From positions 1 through 23,404 of the forward strand of contig DYQV01000004.1 of NCBI GenBank assembly GCA_020719105.1: 23,404 bases of DNA, read 5' to 3'. Below are positions 7,466-16,167 of the stretch, piece by piece. Source of the DNA: Rikenella microfusus. GTDB lineage: Bacteria > Bacteroidota > Bacteroidia > Bacteroidales > SZUA-534. The stretch's first letter is position 1. Every line of letters begins with the position of its first letter. The notes under the pieces are model-generated. The model saw only the letters and a list, made by a program, of their open reading frames with translations. It was not told the origin of the DNA and did no database searches. Made by a program: the position numbers and the translations under genes.

Positions 7466-8284
7466 ATGAACCTTCAATCGAAACTTGCCGAAGCCCATAG
7501 CCAACGAAAAGCTATTTTAGCCGCTAACTTTTACAACCTCGAAACTCTTCAGGGAATTTTACGGGGAGCAAAATCCGAAGGGCAACCTATTATTCTACAA
7601 CTGTCGGAAAGTTCAATCAAATACATGAATCTTGAAATGGCAGCCAAAATGGCCTACCAGGCAATTTCCGATTATGGCGTTGAGGCATGGCTGCACCTCG
7701 ATCATGGAGCAACCATTGATTTAGTCCAACGATGCCTCGATGCCGGATTTCATTCTGTAATGATTGATGCCAGCGAAAAACCACTGGAAGAAAATATTAA
7801 AACTACTGCCGAAGTGGTAAAACGTGCTGCCAGATATGGAGCCAATGTTGAGGCAGAACTGGGCTATGTGGCAAAACTGAATCAAAGTCAGGGTCTAAAA
7901 GGTTTTACCCAGCCGCTGGAAGCCAAACAATTTGTGGATGCTACCGGGGTAAACGCACTGGCAGTGGCCATAGGAACCGCTCACGGGTTTTATAAAGAGG
8001 AGCCAAAACTGGAACTGGATTTGCTCAACGAGATAAACCAACTGGTGAAGATTCCGCTTGTTTTACACGGTGGCTCGGGTGTTCCCGACCACTCATTGAG
8101 AGAAGCCATCAAGCGTGGAATTACTAAAATAAATCTGGCAACCGAAACCAAAAACATCTTCATGAAACAGTTAAAAAAGGAACTCAACAGTTCCGATGAA
8201 ATTGATCTGCGGATTGTTTTTCCAAAAGCTACCGCCTCGGTAATTGAATTGATCAGGAATAAAATTAGTGCAATAAATAGTTAG
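7466..8284 (+). CDS. kbaY: Class II tagatose-1,6-bisphosphate aldolase, KbaY/GatY type
   Basis: This 272-residue class II (zinc) aldolase has catalytic Asp79 and zinc ligand His80 in HLDHG, His173 in IGTAHG and His201 in VLHGGSG. The spacing is close to that of E. coli GatY. It would cleave tagatose-1,6-bisphosphate into glyceraldehyde-3-phosphate and dihydroxyacetone phosphate in the cytoplasm. Related class II enzymes use fructose-1,6-bisphosphate, so the tagatose assignment rests on the KbaZ subunit in the same operon. It lies 28 bases after the kinase, and only 5 bases separate it from the amidohydrolase. Confidence 0.9.
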   Translation: MNLQSKLAEAHSQRKAILAANFYNLETLQGILRGAKSEGQPIILQLSESSIKYMNLEMAAKMAYQAISDYGVEAWLHLDHGATIDLVQRCLDAGFHSVMIDASEKPLEENIKTTAEVVKRAARYGANVEAELGYVAKLNQSQGLKGFTQPLEAKQFVDATGVNALAVAIGTAHGFYKEEPKLELDLLNEINQLVKIPLVLHGGSGVPDHSLREAIKRGITKINLATETKNIFMKQLKKELNSSDEIDLRIVFPKATASVIELIRNKISAINS

Positions 8285-8289
8285 TCATC

Positions 8290-9396
8290 ATGAATAATAA
8301 ACTTACCCCCATACTACTCCTATTATTATTTGCTGGACTGTATTCGTACAGCCAATCGGATATAAACCAGTTGTTATTGAAAAACTTTCGTCCTAAATCC
8401 ATTTATCATGTTCCCGTTACCGAGATAGTGAAAGCTAAATTCCCGGTAATTGATATGCACTCCCACGATTATGCTGCCAATCAAATTGAAATTGATGATT
8501 GGGTAAAAACCATGGATAAAATGGGAATTGAGAAAACAGTAATCCTTTCGATGCAAACCGGAGCCGGTTTTGATTCGGTGGTAGCCAAATATGCGAAATA
8601 CCCCCATCGGTTTGAATTGTGGTGCGGATTTGATTATACCGGTTATAACAGCGACCCGAATTGGGTTTTACATGCCATAAAAGAATTGGAGCGCTGCCAT
8701 AAAATGGGGGCAAAAGGTGTTGGTGAACTAGGCGATAAAGGGGAAGGTGAAATCTATTCAAAACCAACTTCTGAATATGGCTTGCACATCGACCATCCAT
8801 CGTTAAAACCGTTGCTTAAAAGATGTGCCGAGTTACAGATGCCCATCAACATACATGTAGCTGAACCCTATTGGATGTATGAAAAAATGGATTCTACCAA
8901 CGATGGGCTAATGAATGCCTATATTTGGAAGATTGACCCTACAAAAAAAGACCTACTTACCCACGAGCAATTGATTGCTACGTTAGAAAATGCCGTGAAG
9001 GAAAACCCCAAAACCACGTTCATCGCCTGCCATTTTGCAAACTGCTGTTACAATCTCGAAATTATAGGGCGGTTGCTCGATACCTATCCCAACTTATGGG
9101 TTGATATTGCTGCCCGCTATGCCGAAACTGCCCCCATACCAAGGTATATGCTCAATTTTTATAACAAATACTCCGACAGATTAATTTATGGAACCGATAT
9201 GGGTTTTAACGAAGACATGTACAAAACCACTTTCCGGATACTGGAATCAACCGATGAACATTTTTATGAGATCGATCAGTTTAACTACCATTGGTCCTTA
9301 AATGGTTTTGGTCTTCCTTCATCGGTATTGGAAAAAATATATAAGAAAAATGCAATGGAACTACAAAACCCAAAATATGATGAAAACTCAAAATAG
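8290..9396 (+). CDS. Exported amidohydrolase-family metal hydrolase
   Basis: This 368-residue protein has a signal peptide (about 1-21, rich in Leu, ending near SYS) and a TIM-barrel amidohydrolase (Amidohydrolase_2-like) domain. The metal-site pattern appears complete: His57-x-His59 in DMHSHD, His189 in NIHVAEP, His248 in ACHFANC and Asp303 in YGTDMGF. Family members include lactonases, decarboxylases and other hydrolases. Most are cytoplasmic, so an exported member inside a sugar catabolic operon is less common. There is no lipobox cysteine, so it is probably periplasmic. A sugar lactonase or an amidase on an imported oligosaccharide are both possible; the substrate is unknown. The gene overlaps the next one by 20 bases. 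Confidence 0.82.
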   Translation: MNNKLTPILLLLLFAGLYSYSQSDINQLLLKNFRPKSIYHVPVTEIVKAKFPVIDMHSHDYAANQIEIDDWVKTMDKMGIEKTVILSMQTGAGFDSVVAKYAKYPHRFELWCGFDYTGYNSDPNWVLHAIKELERCHKMGAKGVGELGDKGEGEIYSKPTSEYGLHIDHPSLKPLLKRCAELQMPINIHVAEPYWMYEKMDSTNDGLMNAYIWKIDPTKKDLLTHEQLIATLENAVKENPKTTFIACHFANCCYNLEIIGRLLDTYPNLWVDIAARYAETAPIPRYMLNFYNKYSDRLIYGTDMGFNEDMYKTTFRILESTDEHFYEIDQFNYHWSLNGFGLPSSVLEKIYKKNAMELQNPKYDENSK

Positions 9397-11443
9397 TAAG
9401 CACCTGTTTTTTATGGCAATTAGTAGCCTTTTTTTTATTGCATGCAATAAAACTGCGGTAATAACAAGTGGCGACTTGCAAATAAAGTTCGATAAGAACT
9501 TATACACCAAGGTTAACTCTCTTACGAACAGCACCAGCCCTTTTACCGATGTTTTTCAATTGTCGGATTATTTGGAAACCAAGTATTTTGTTACCGATAA
9601 ATTCAAATTAACGGAAGTAAATTCCTTTAAATTCAATGAGAAAATGGGTGTGGGTACCGAAACCATTCTTAAGGGCAACTTCTTGAATGGCAATCAAGTC
9701 CTTACTAAAATAATTTCGGTAAAAACATTGGATAGCATCCCCAACATGGCTCTATATGAGGTACGTTATGTGAACAATAGCCAACAGGATATTCAGGTTA
9801 AAAAATGGGTAAATAATCATTATAAAATCCTTTCAAAGAGTGACATCCCTGATTTTTGGGCTTTTCAGGGAAGTTCAACCAGCGAAAGGGCCGATTGGAT
9901 TAAACCGTTAAAACCCGGGTTTTTTCAGAAAAATTTTATGGGTATGAACCAATCCGATTATGGGGGAGGAGTCCCAGTAACCGATATTTGGAGAAAAGGT
10001 GGTGGAATAGCCATCGGACACACCGAAATGGTTCCAAAGGAGGTTTCGTTACCAACCGACTTTGATAAATACACTAATTATGTCCAAATAGGGATTGAGA
10101 AAGAGTATGAGGATGGGTTTACTTGGAATGCAGGAGATACCCTGAAGACACTAAGTACTTTTGTTTTGGTTCATACAGGTGATTATTTTTCGGCCCTAAG
10201 GCAATATTCCGAATTGATGCAAAAAAAGGGCCTCCAATTTGTTGAATCGGAACCCGATGCTTTTGAATCGATGTGGTGTGGTTGGGGTTACATGCGCAAA
10301 TTTACTACCGATGAAATTTTAAACACCTTGCCAAAAGTAAAAGAATTTGGAATAAAATGGGCGTGTATCGATGATGGTTTTCAGATAGCTGAAGGCGACT
10401 GGCGGGTTGATACGAAAAGATTTCCGGGAGGCGAAAAGGACATCCGTAAAATGGTGGATGCCATACATGCCCATGGGATGAAGGCTCAGATTTGGTGGGC
10501 ACCAATGGCAGCAGATCCCGGTAGCGAGATTATTCAGCGCGATCCAAACGTTGTATTATTCAATGCCACCGGGGCTCCCCAATTTATTACCTGGTGGGAC
10601 AGTTACTATTTGTCACCTGCATATCAGGGCACCATTGATTATACCAAAGAAACCATTCGTATGTTTCTTTCCGATTGGGGTTTCGATGGATTAAAACTTG
10701 ATGGACAGCACATGAATGCCGTTCCTGCCGAATATAACTGGAACAGGCCATTAGCTTATCCTGAACAATCCATTGAAATGCTACCCAAATTCTTTCAAAC
10801 AATCTATGAAACTGCCCGCTCTGTTAAACCTCACGCATTGGTTCAACATTGCCCTTGCGGTTGCTGTATGTCGTTTTATAATATGCCAACCACAAACCAG
10901 TTTGTAGCCTCCGACCCAACCAGCAGTTGGCAGGTGCGATTAAAAGGTAAAACTTATAAAGCCATAGCACCACATACTGCCTACTTTGGCGACCATGTTG
11001 AATTGAGCGATAACCACGATGATTTTGCCAGTTCGTTTGGTGTTGGTGCCGTATTAGGAACCAAATTTACCTGGCCTAACGACAATCCGTTTGCCAACAA
11101 AGGAAGTTTGCTTACCCCGGAAAAAGAGGCAGTTTGGAAAAAATGGTTTTCCCTTTATAATGAAAAAATGCTTTCGAAAGAAGAATATTTAGGAGATATG
11201 TACGACATTGGATACGATATACCCGAGACTCATGTTATTAAAAAGGGAGAAATACTTTATTATGCCTTCTATAATCCAAAATGGAAAGGTAATATAAGTT
11301 TGCGTGGATTAAATATAAAAAGCAATTATCGAGTGTCTGACTATTATAACAATCGGGCTGTTGGAATTATTGAAGGCGGTAAACCTAATATAAATGTGGA
11401 TATTGAAGGTTTTTTACTCCTGGAGGTAACCCCTATTAAATGA
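9377..11443 (+). CDS. Clan GH-D (GH36-like) alpha-galactosidase-type lipoprotein
   Basis: I start this gene at ATG 9377 (9380 is equally possible), giving 688 residues with a lipoprotein signal MMKTQNSKHLFFMAISSLFF then IAC at the lipobox; the frame is open further upstream but that extension is not signal-like. The C-terminal half is a melibiase-type barrel: WCGWGY (Trp300), CIDDGF (Asp332/333), GDWxVDxxRFPGG, MKAQIWWAP, and FDGLKLDGQ with probable nucleophile Asp442. The acid/base candidate is Asp545 in ELSDNHDD. Clan GH-D enzymes remove terminal alpha-galactose or alpha-N-acetylgalactosamine with retention. The AgaS-centred operon makes alpha-N-acetylgalactosaminidase a real alternative to alpha-galactosidase. 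It is probably anchored in the outer membrane or facing the periplasm. Confidence 0.88.
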   Translation: MMKTQNSKHLFFMAISSLFFIACNKTAVITSGDLQIKFDKNLYTKVNSLTNSTSPFTDVFQLSDYLETKYFVTDKFKLTEVNSFKFNEKMGVGTETILKGNFLNGNQVLTKIISVKTLDSIPNMALYEVRYVNNSQQDIQVKKWVNNHYKILSKSDIPDFWAFQGSSTSERADWIKPLKPGFFQKNFMGMNQSDYGGGVPVTDIWRKGGGIAIGHTEMVPKEVSLPTDFDKYTNYVQIGIEKEYEDGFTWNAGDTLKTLSTFVLVHTGDYFSALRQYSELMQKKGLQFVESEPDAFESMWCGWGYMRKFTTDEILNTLPKVKEFGIKWACIDDGFQIAEGDWRVDTKRFPGGEKDIRKMVDAIHAHGMKAQIWWAPMAADPGSEIIQRDPNVVLFNATGAPQFITWWDSYYLSPAYQGTIDYTKETIRMFLSDWGFDGLKLDGQHMNAVPAEYNWNRPLAYPEQSIEMLPKFFQTIYETARSVKPHALVQHCPCGCCMSFYNMPTTNQFVASDPTSSWQVRLKGKTYKAIAPHTAYFGDHVELSDNHDDFASSFGVGAVLGTKFTWPNDNPFANKGSLLTPEKEAVWKKWFSLYNEKMLSKEEYLGDMYDIGYDIPETHVIKKGEILYYAFYNPKWKGNISLRGLNIKSNYRVSDYYNNRAVGIIEGGKPNINVDIEGFLLLEVTPIK

Positions 11444-11454
11444 ATTTCCCAATC

Positions 11455-11501
11455 TTTCGTTATCTTATATAAGATAAAATAAAAAAATATAACGAAATAT
11501 A
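11455..11501. promoter_or_regulatory. Candidate operator upstream of susC: inverted ACGAAA pair around a 16-bp palindrome
   Basis: TTTCGTTAT (11455-11463) and ATAACGAAA (11489-11497) are exact reverse complements 34 bases apart. Overlapping the left arm is a perfect palindrome TATCTTATATAAGATA (11461-11476). The right arm, TATAACGAAATATA (11488-11501), shares TATAACGAAA with the tandem repeat before the agaS-like gene. The palindrome is not followed by a T run, so it is not a plus-strand terminator. Confidence 0.45.
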
Positions 11502-11533
11502 TTAAAAGCTATATGAAAGATTAAAATATTTTA

Positions 11534-11541
11534 TATATTTG
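11534..11541 (+). promoter_or_regulatory. -7 box of the susC promoter
   Basis: TATATTTG fits TAnnTTTG. No clear -33 TTTG is seen 19-21 bases upstream, which suggests an activator-dependent or weak promoter. It would give a leader of about 65 bases before susC. Confidence 0.45.
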
Positions 11542-11615
11542 TTATAATAATTAAAATGTTAGATTTAAAATTATCATAAGCAATAAACGATCGATTTATT
11601 ATAAACCAAACTAAT

Positions 11616-14603
11616 ATGAAGAAAACAATTACTTTTTTAATTATTCAATTATTTGTTGTTTACAGCTATGGCCAGGTTACTGGGGTGGTTTTTGACGAAC
11701 AAAAGGTTAAAGTACCTGGAGTTAATGTATTGATATTAGGAACTGCAAACGGCACCGTAACCGATATGGACGGTAAATTTGAAATTGATGCCAAAGTAGG
11801 TGATACATTAGTTTTTAGCTTTATAGGCTATGAAGTTCAAAAAGTTGGAATAACCAGCAATAACCAAACTTTAACCATCCAATTAATACCTTTTTCATTT
11901 GATATTGGTGAATTGGTGGTATTGGGTTATAGCAGTAAAACAAAGTTGGAAATATCCAGTGCTGTTTCAGTACTGAGCGAGGATAAATTAAACGATACAC
12001 CAAGTGATGATATTGGCGGGTTGCTTCAGGGCAAAGTTTCCGGAGTTCAGGTAGTTACCAGTTCAGGAGCACCCGGGGGTGGTTCTGAAATTAGAATCCG
12101 TGGGGTATCTACTATAAAGCCTGGGAATAATGAACCTTTGTATGTGGTTGATGGAATAATAGGCGGAACCTTTGACCCGAATGATGTGGAAAGCCTAACC
12201 GTTTTAAAAGATGCAGGTGCAACCGGCATGTACGGGGCACGGGCAAGTAAAGGAGTAATTGTTATTACCACCAAATCGGCAAAAAGTGGCAATACCGTTT
12301 ACGAATTTAAATCGAGTTATGGTTACAACATTGCCGACCATGGAAATGTTGACATGATGAATGGTCAGGAATTTTATGACCTTAGTTCAGAACAATACCG
12401 GGATGAAGATACTCATGAAATAGATAAAATTAAGTTTTATGCCGATTACCCAAAATCGCTCCAAAGTTTTGATAACAACTGGTTGGATGAGGCCTTTAAG
12501 CCTGCAGCCATTCAAAAATATTACCTGTCGGCCAGCGGTTCTTCGAAAAAACTGAGCTATTATACCAGTGGGACCTATTATAACGAGGAAGGTACTTATC
12601 GCAAAACAGGGTTCCAAAAGCTCAACTTAAGAACCAATACCACTTATAAGTTCAACGATAGGGTTACCATGAAAAACAACATCAGTTTGAATGCCTCAAA
12701 AGGTACCACATACGATTATATGGATATGTATTATACCTATTTAGGCGTACCTTGGGACAAACCATTTAATGCCGATGGTTCTTCTCGATATATTGACGGG
12801 ACCAATGCCAAAAAACTTTCCGATGGAACCGGCTGGTGGTCGCGCGACCCAATAAATCCTTTCCACACCATCGACAATTCCGACCACATTTATAAAGGTG
12901 CTGGAGCCGATTACGATTTGTCATTGGATATAAGAATATTCGATTGGCTCTCCTTTTCAAGCTCAAACCGAATTGGTTTTTCTACCACAAAAGGACATAA
13001 TTATGTTTCGCCCGAAGCTGCCGGAACTTATAAAAATAAGGGATATATTGCCGAAAGCCAAGACATTTGGTCGGGAGGGTTAAGCACCAATTTACTCCGC
13101 TTTAATAGAGTTTTTGGTGACCATTCTATTGATGGATTAGTCGGATTTGAATTTCAAAGAGGGTATTTCGAAACATTGGGTGTGAGTGGAACCGGTTTGC
13201 CAGTTGGATTTGATGTACCTTCGGTGGCTTCCAGTGAAATAAAAATATCCGGTTCCAATAATGAAGATGGGTTAAATTCATTTATTTCGCAAGCTACTTA
13301 TAATTACAAAGGTACTTACTTCTTAACTGGGTCCTACCGTATTGACATTTCTTCAAATTTTCCTCCTGAAAATAATGTGGCAAAATTTCCATCTATCTCA
13401 GGTTCTGTCATTTTAAGCAAAATGGCCTTTATGGATGATGTCAATTTAATTGATTTATTAAAACTTAGAACCAGTTATGGAGTTACCGGAGATCCCGAAA
13501 TTGGCTCAAGTAGGTATATGGGACTGTTCAATTTGAATACCCAATACAACGGAAAACCTGCTGCCACACCTTATCAGTTACAAAATCTTGATTTAACCTG
13601 GGAAAAGACCAACCAAATGAATATTGGTATTGATTTGGAATTGTTAAAACGGGTAACCCTTAATCTGGATATTTACAGTAATGTTACCAAAGACCTGATA
13701 ATTTTACGAGCAATGCCTCCATCAACCGGTTTTGAAAATCAATACCAAAATTCTACAGGACACCTTGATAACAAGGGGATTGAAATTACCCTTTCAACGG
13801 TAAATATACAAAAAGGGGATTTTAAATTTACTACCGATTTTACTTTTGCAAAAAACACCAATATGCTCAATGATTTTGAAGAGCCAATCATTAGTACGGT
13901 AGGTGGTGTAACACAGATATACCAAAATGGGGGTGAATTGTACACCTTTTATTTACCTAAATGGTTAGGGGTTGATGCACAGACCGGGGCTCCGGTATGG
14001 GAAAAAATTACTAAGGATGCCAATGGTAATGTTACCTTGCGTGAACCAACCAGCAATTACTCTGAGGCAGCACCTCAGGAAGTTGGAAGTGCATTGCCCT
14101 CGTTTACAGGGGGTATCAGTGCCACTTTTGAATATAAAAACTTCACTTTGTATGCCAATGCAGCTTACCAATATGGGAACAAAGTGTACAATGCTACCCG
14201 GATTTTTATGGATAGCGACGGTCATGAACCTTATTATAACAACATGAATCCGAAGGACGATTGGTCGCGGTGGGAACGACCCGGCGATGTAGCCACCCAT
14301 CCAAGCATGCAAAACAATTCTCTTTCGAAAGAAACCTCATCGAGGTTTTTAGAAGATGGTAGTTTCTTTAAAATAAGGACGGTAAGCCTGGAGTACCGAT
14401 TACCAAAAAAATGGGCTAATTCAATAAAATTGAGTGAAATATCCCTTGTCTTAACGGGTAACAACCTGTTTACCTCTACTGAGTTTTGGGGACAGGATCC
14501 GGAAGTTACCTTAAACAGTGGTTCTTGGTCGATGCCGGGTGTTTGCGATTTCAAATATCCAAACAACAAACAGTATATTTTTAGTTTAAATGTTAAATTC
14601 TAA
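11616..14603 (+). CDS. susC: SusC/RagA-family TonB-dependent outer-membrane glycan transporter
   Basis: This 995-residue protein has a signal peptide (about 1-19, ending SYG). A carboxypeptidase-regulatory-like domain follows (about 20-95: VTGVVFDEQ..VPGVNVLILGTANGT, TDMDGKFEI, LVFSFIGYE), then the plug domain (from about 100: VVLGYSS, GKVSGVQVV, EIRIRGVST, PLYVVDGI, GATGMYGARASKGVI), then a beta-barrel ending in NVKF. SusC proteins import oligosaccharides across the outer membrane with energy from TonB, with SusD as the lid. No N-terminal STN domain is seen, so it is not expected to signal to an anti-sigma factor. susD begins 10 bases downstream. The gene has its own promoter region with ACGAAA-type sites. 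Confidence 0.97.
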   Translation: MKKTITFLIIQLFVVYSYGQVTGVVFDEQKVKVPGVNVLILGTANGTVTDMDGKFEIDAKVGDTLVFSFIGYEVQKVGITSNNQTLTIQLIPFSFDIGELVVLGYSSKTKLEISSAVSVLSEDKLNDTPSDDIGGLLQGKVSGVQVVTSSGAPGGGSEIRIRGVSTIKPGNNEPLYVVDGIIGGTFDPNDVESLTVLKDAGATGMYGARASKGVIVITTKSAKSGNTVYEFKSSYGYNIADHGNVDMMNGQEFYDLSSEQYRDEDTHEIDKIKFYADYPKSLQSFDNNWLDEAFKPAAIQKYYLSASGSSKKLSYYTSGTYYNEEGTYRKTGFQKLNLRTNTTYKFNDRVTMKNNISLNASKGTTYDYMDMYYTYLGVPWDKPFNADGSSRYIDGTNAKKLSDGTGWWSRDPINPFHTIDNSDHIYKGAGADYDLSLDIRIFDWLSFSSSNRIGFSTTKGHNYVSPEAAGTYKNKGYIAESQDIWSGGLSTNLLRFNRVFGDHSIDGLVGFEFQRGYFETLGVSGTGLPVGFDVPSVASSEIKISGSNNEDGLNSFISQATYNYKGTYFLTGSYRIDISSNFPPENNVAKFPSISGSVILSKMAFMDDVNLIDLLKLRTSYGVTGDPEIGSSRYMGLFNLNTQYNGKPAATPYQLQNLDLTWEKTNQMNIGIDLELLKRVTLNLDIYSNVTKDLIILRAMPPSTGFENQYQNSTGHLDNKGIEITLSTVNIQKGDFKFTTDFTFAKNTNMLNDFEEPIISTVGGVTQIYQNGGELYTFYLPKWLGVDAQTGAPVWEKITKDANGNVTLREPTSNYSEAAPQEVGSALPSFTGGISATFEYKNFTLYANAAYQYGNKVYNATRIFMDSDGHEPYYNNMNPKDDWSRWERPGDVATHPSMQNNSLSKETSSRFLEDGSFFKIRTVSLEYRLPKKWANSIKLSEISLVLTGNNLFTSTEFWGQDPEVTLNSGSWSMPGVCDFKYPNNKQYIFSLNVKF

Positions 14604-14613
14604 TCGTACGAAA

Positions 14614-16140
14614 ATGAAAAAGATACTTGCCTTATTATCAATAATGGTTTGCGTTGCAGTCTTTCATTCGTGCATCGATAATATAGATGTTTCTCCTTCG
14701 GATCAAATATCCACGGGTTCATTGAGTGAAACCGAAGACGGCATTGTAAATGTGACCAATGGAAATTATGCGCTGTTCAAAGATGGTTTGACCTTCCAAG
14801 GATTTCAGGATGATAACAACTGTTACCTGCGTCAATATTTTCAAATGTCCGATTTTGCTGCCGATGATATTGTATGCGGTCAAAAAACGGAAGACCCATT
14901 GTATTACAGTTTTACTTACACGCACTCTCCTGACCAGTCGAATTCGCGGTTCTTTTGGTATTCGTCGTACAAAATTATCAATGGAGCCAATACTGCCATT
15001 GAGATTATTGAAGGACAGACGAACCAAACAGATGAAATAAAACAGATGCTCGGTGAAAACTATTTTATAAGAGCTTTCAGTATGTTCAATTTGGTGCGCT
15101 TTTATTCACAACCTTATGCCATTAGCAATCCAACTACCGATTTGGGAATAATATTGCGCATGTCAACCTCAGAACCGGGCGAAAAGGCAAGGGCTACCAT
15201 TCAGCAAACATACGATGCCATTATTGCCGATTTAACCAAAGCCGAAGGATTGATGAATAAACCAAGGGGGAAAGAATACGCCTCAAAAGAAGCAGCACAA
15301 GCACTGCTTGCAAGGGTTTACCTGAATATGGAAGATAACGATAAAACCATTGAATATTCCACTTCGGTTATTGAATCAAATAGGTTCTCTTTGGAAACAG
15401 CATCTACCTTTCCTTCATTTTTTGCCAATGCCATCAGCCATGACGAAACAATCTGGCTGGTAGCGTTCACCACCGTCGACAGCAGAGGTAAGTTTGGTTC
15501 CATTGCCTCTATGCTTTATAGCGATGGTAATTCAGGCTGGGGCGAGGAGTTTGCTTCCATACCGTATCGTGAAAAGTTGAGTGCAAATTTGGCCGATGTC
15601 CGTTGGGCTTACATTGATACTCTGTATAAAGACGGCGTAACCGTGGATAAAAAGAATGGAATTGAGGTATTTTATATCACCAAGTTCAGCTTCCAGGATG
15701 GCGATCCCAATTTATCATCACCCGTTTTGTTCCGCTTGGCCGAAATGTATTTGAACCGCGCCGAGGCTTATGCAAAACAAGGGAACGAACCGTCGGCACT
15801 TGCTGATGTGAATGAAATACGCAAGAACAGAGGTCTTGAGAATGATTTAATTACTTCGGTACCGGCAGGTAAAACCTTACTTGATGTGGTTTTAGACGAA
15901 AAACGGTTGGAACTGGCATTCGAAGGACACCGGTACTTTGATGTGTTCCGCAATAAAAGAGATATGGATAGGAGTTATTGGGGATATCATATTGAAAACC
16001 TTACCGTGGGTGACATTAACTTAGGAACAAAGCCACCGGCTACCATCGCTAATTTAATTATTGAATGGGACGATGCTTCGAAAATATATTTTATACCTAT
16101 TGATGAGATAAATGCGAATAAATTATGTGTTCAGAATTAA
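14614..16140 (+). CDS. susD: SusD/RagB-family surface glycan-binding lipoprotein
   Basis: I use ATG 14614, giving 508 residues, because it places the lipoprotein signal MKKILALLSIMVCVAVFHSC at the N terminus; an in-frame ATG at 14590 overlaps susC and would spoil the signal. Family blocks are seen: LGENYFIRAFSMFNLVRFY (TPR helices), LGIILRMST, TYDAIIADLTKAEGLM, AAQALLARVYLNMED, LFRLAEMYLNRAEAYAKQG, ALADVNEIRKNRGL, DVVLDEKRLELAFEGHRYFD and the C-terminal IYFIPIDEI. It pairs with the upstream SusC as the outer-membrane lid that captures oligosaccharides. Ligand specificity cannot be read from the sequence. Confidence 0.97.
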   Translation: MKKILALLSIMVCVAVFHSCIDNIDVSPSDQISTGSLSETEDGIVNVTNGNYALFKDGLTFQGFQDDNNCYLRQYFQMSDFAADDIVCGQKTEDPLYYSFTYTHSPDQSNSRFFWYSSYKIINGANTAIEIIEGQTNQTDEIKQMLGENYFIRAFSMFNLVRFYSQPYAISNPTTDLGIILRMSTSEPGEKARATIQQTYDAIIADLTKAEGLMNKPRGKEYASKEAAQALLARVYLNMEDNDKTIEYSTSVIESNRFSLETASTFPSFFANAISHDETIWLVAFTTVDSRGKFGSIASMLYSDGNSGWGEEFASIPYREKLSANLADVRWAYIDTLYKDGVTVDKKNGIEVFYITKFSFQDGDPNLSSPVLFRLAEMYLNRAEAYAKQGNEPSALADVNEIRKNRGLENDLITSVPAGKTLLDVVLDEKRLELAFEGHRYFDVFRNKRDMDRSYWGYHIENLTVGDINLGTKPPATIANLIIEWDDASKIYFIPIDEINANKLCVQN

Positions 16141-16167
16141 ATAATAAATAACCTAAATCTAAAAATT

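Noticed and set aside
11461..11476. Palindrome considered as a terminator for the GH36-like gene
   Set aside because: It is AT-rich and followed by A-rich, not T-rich, sequence on the plus strand.
13965..14569. Several long alternative frames within susC on both strands
   Set aside because: They are shadows of the SusC reading frame, which is intact through this region.
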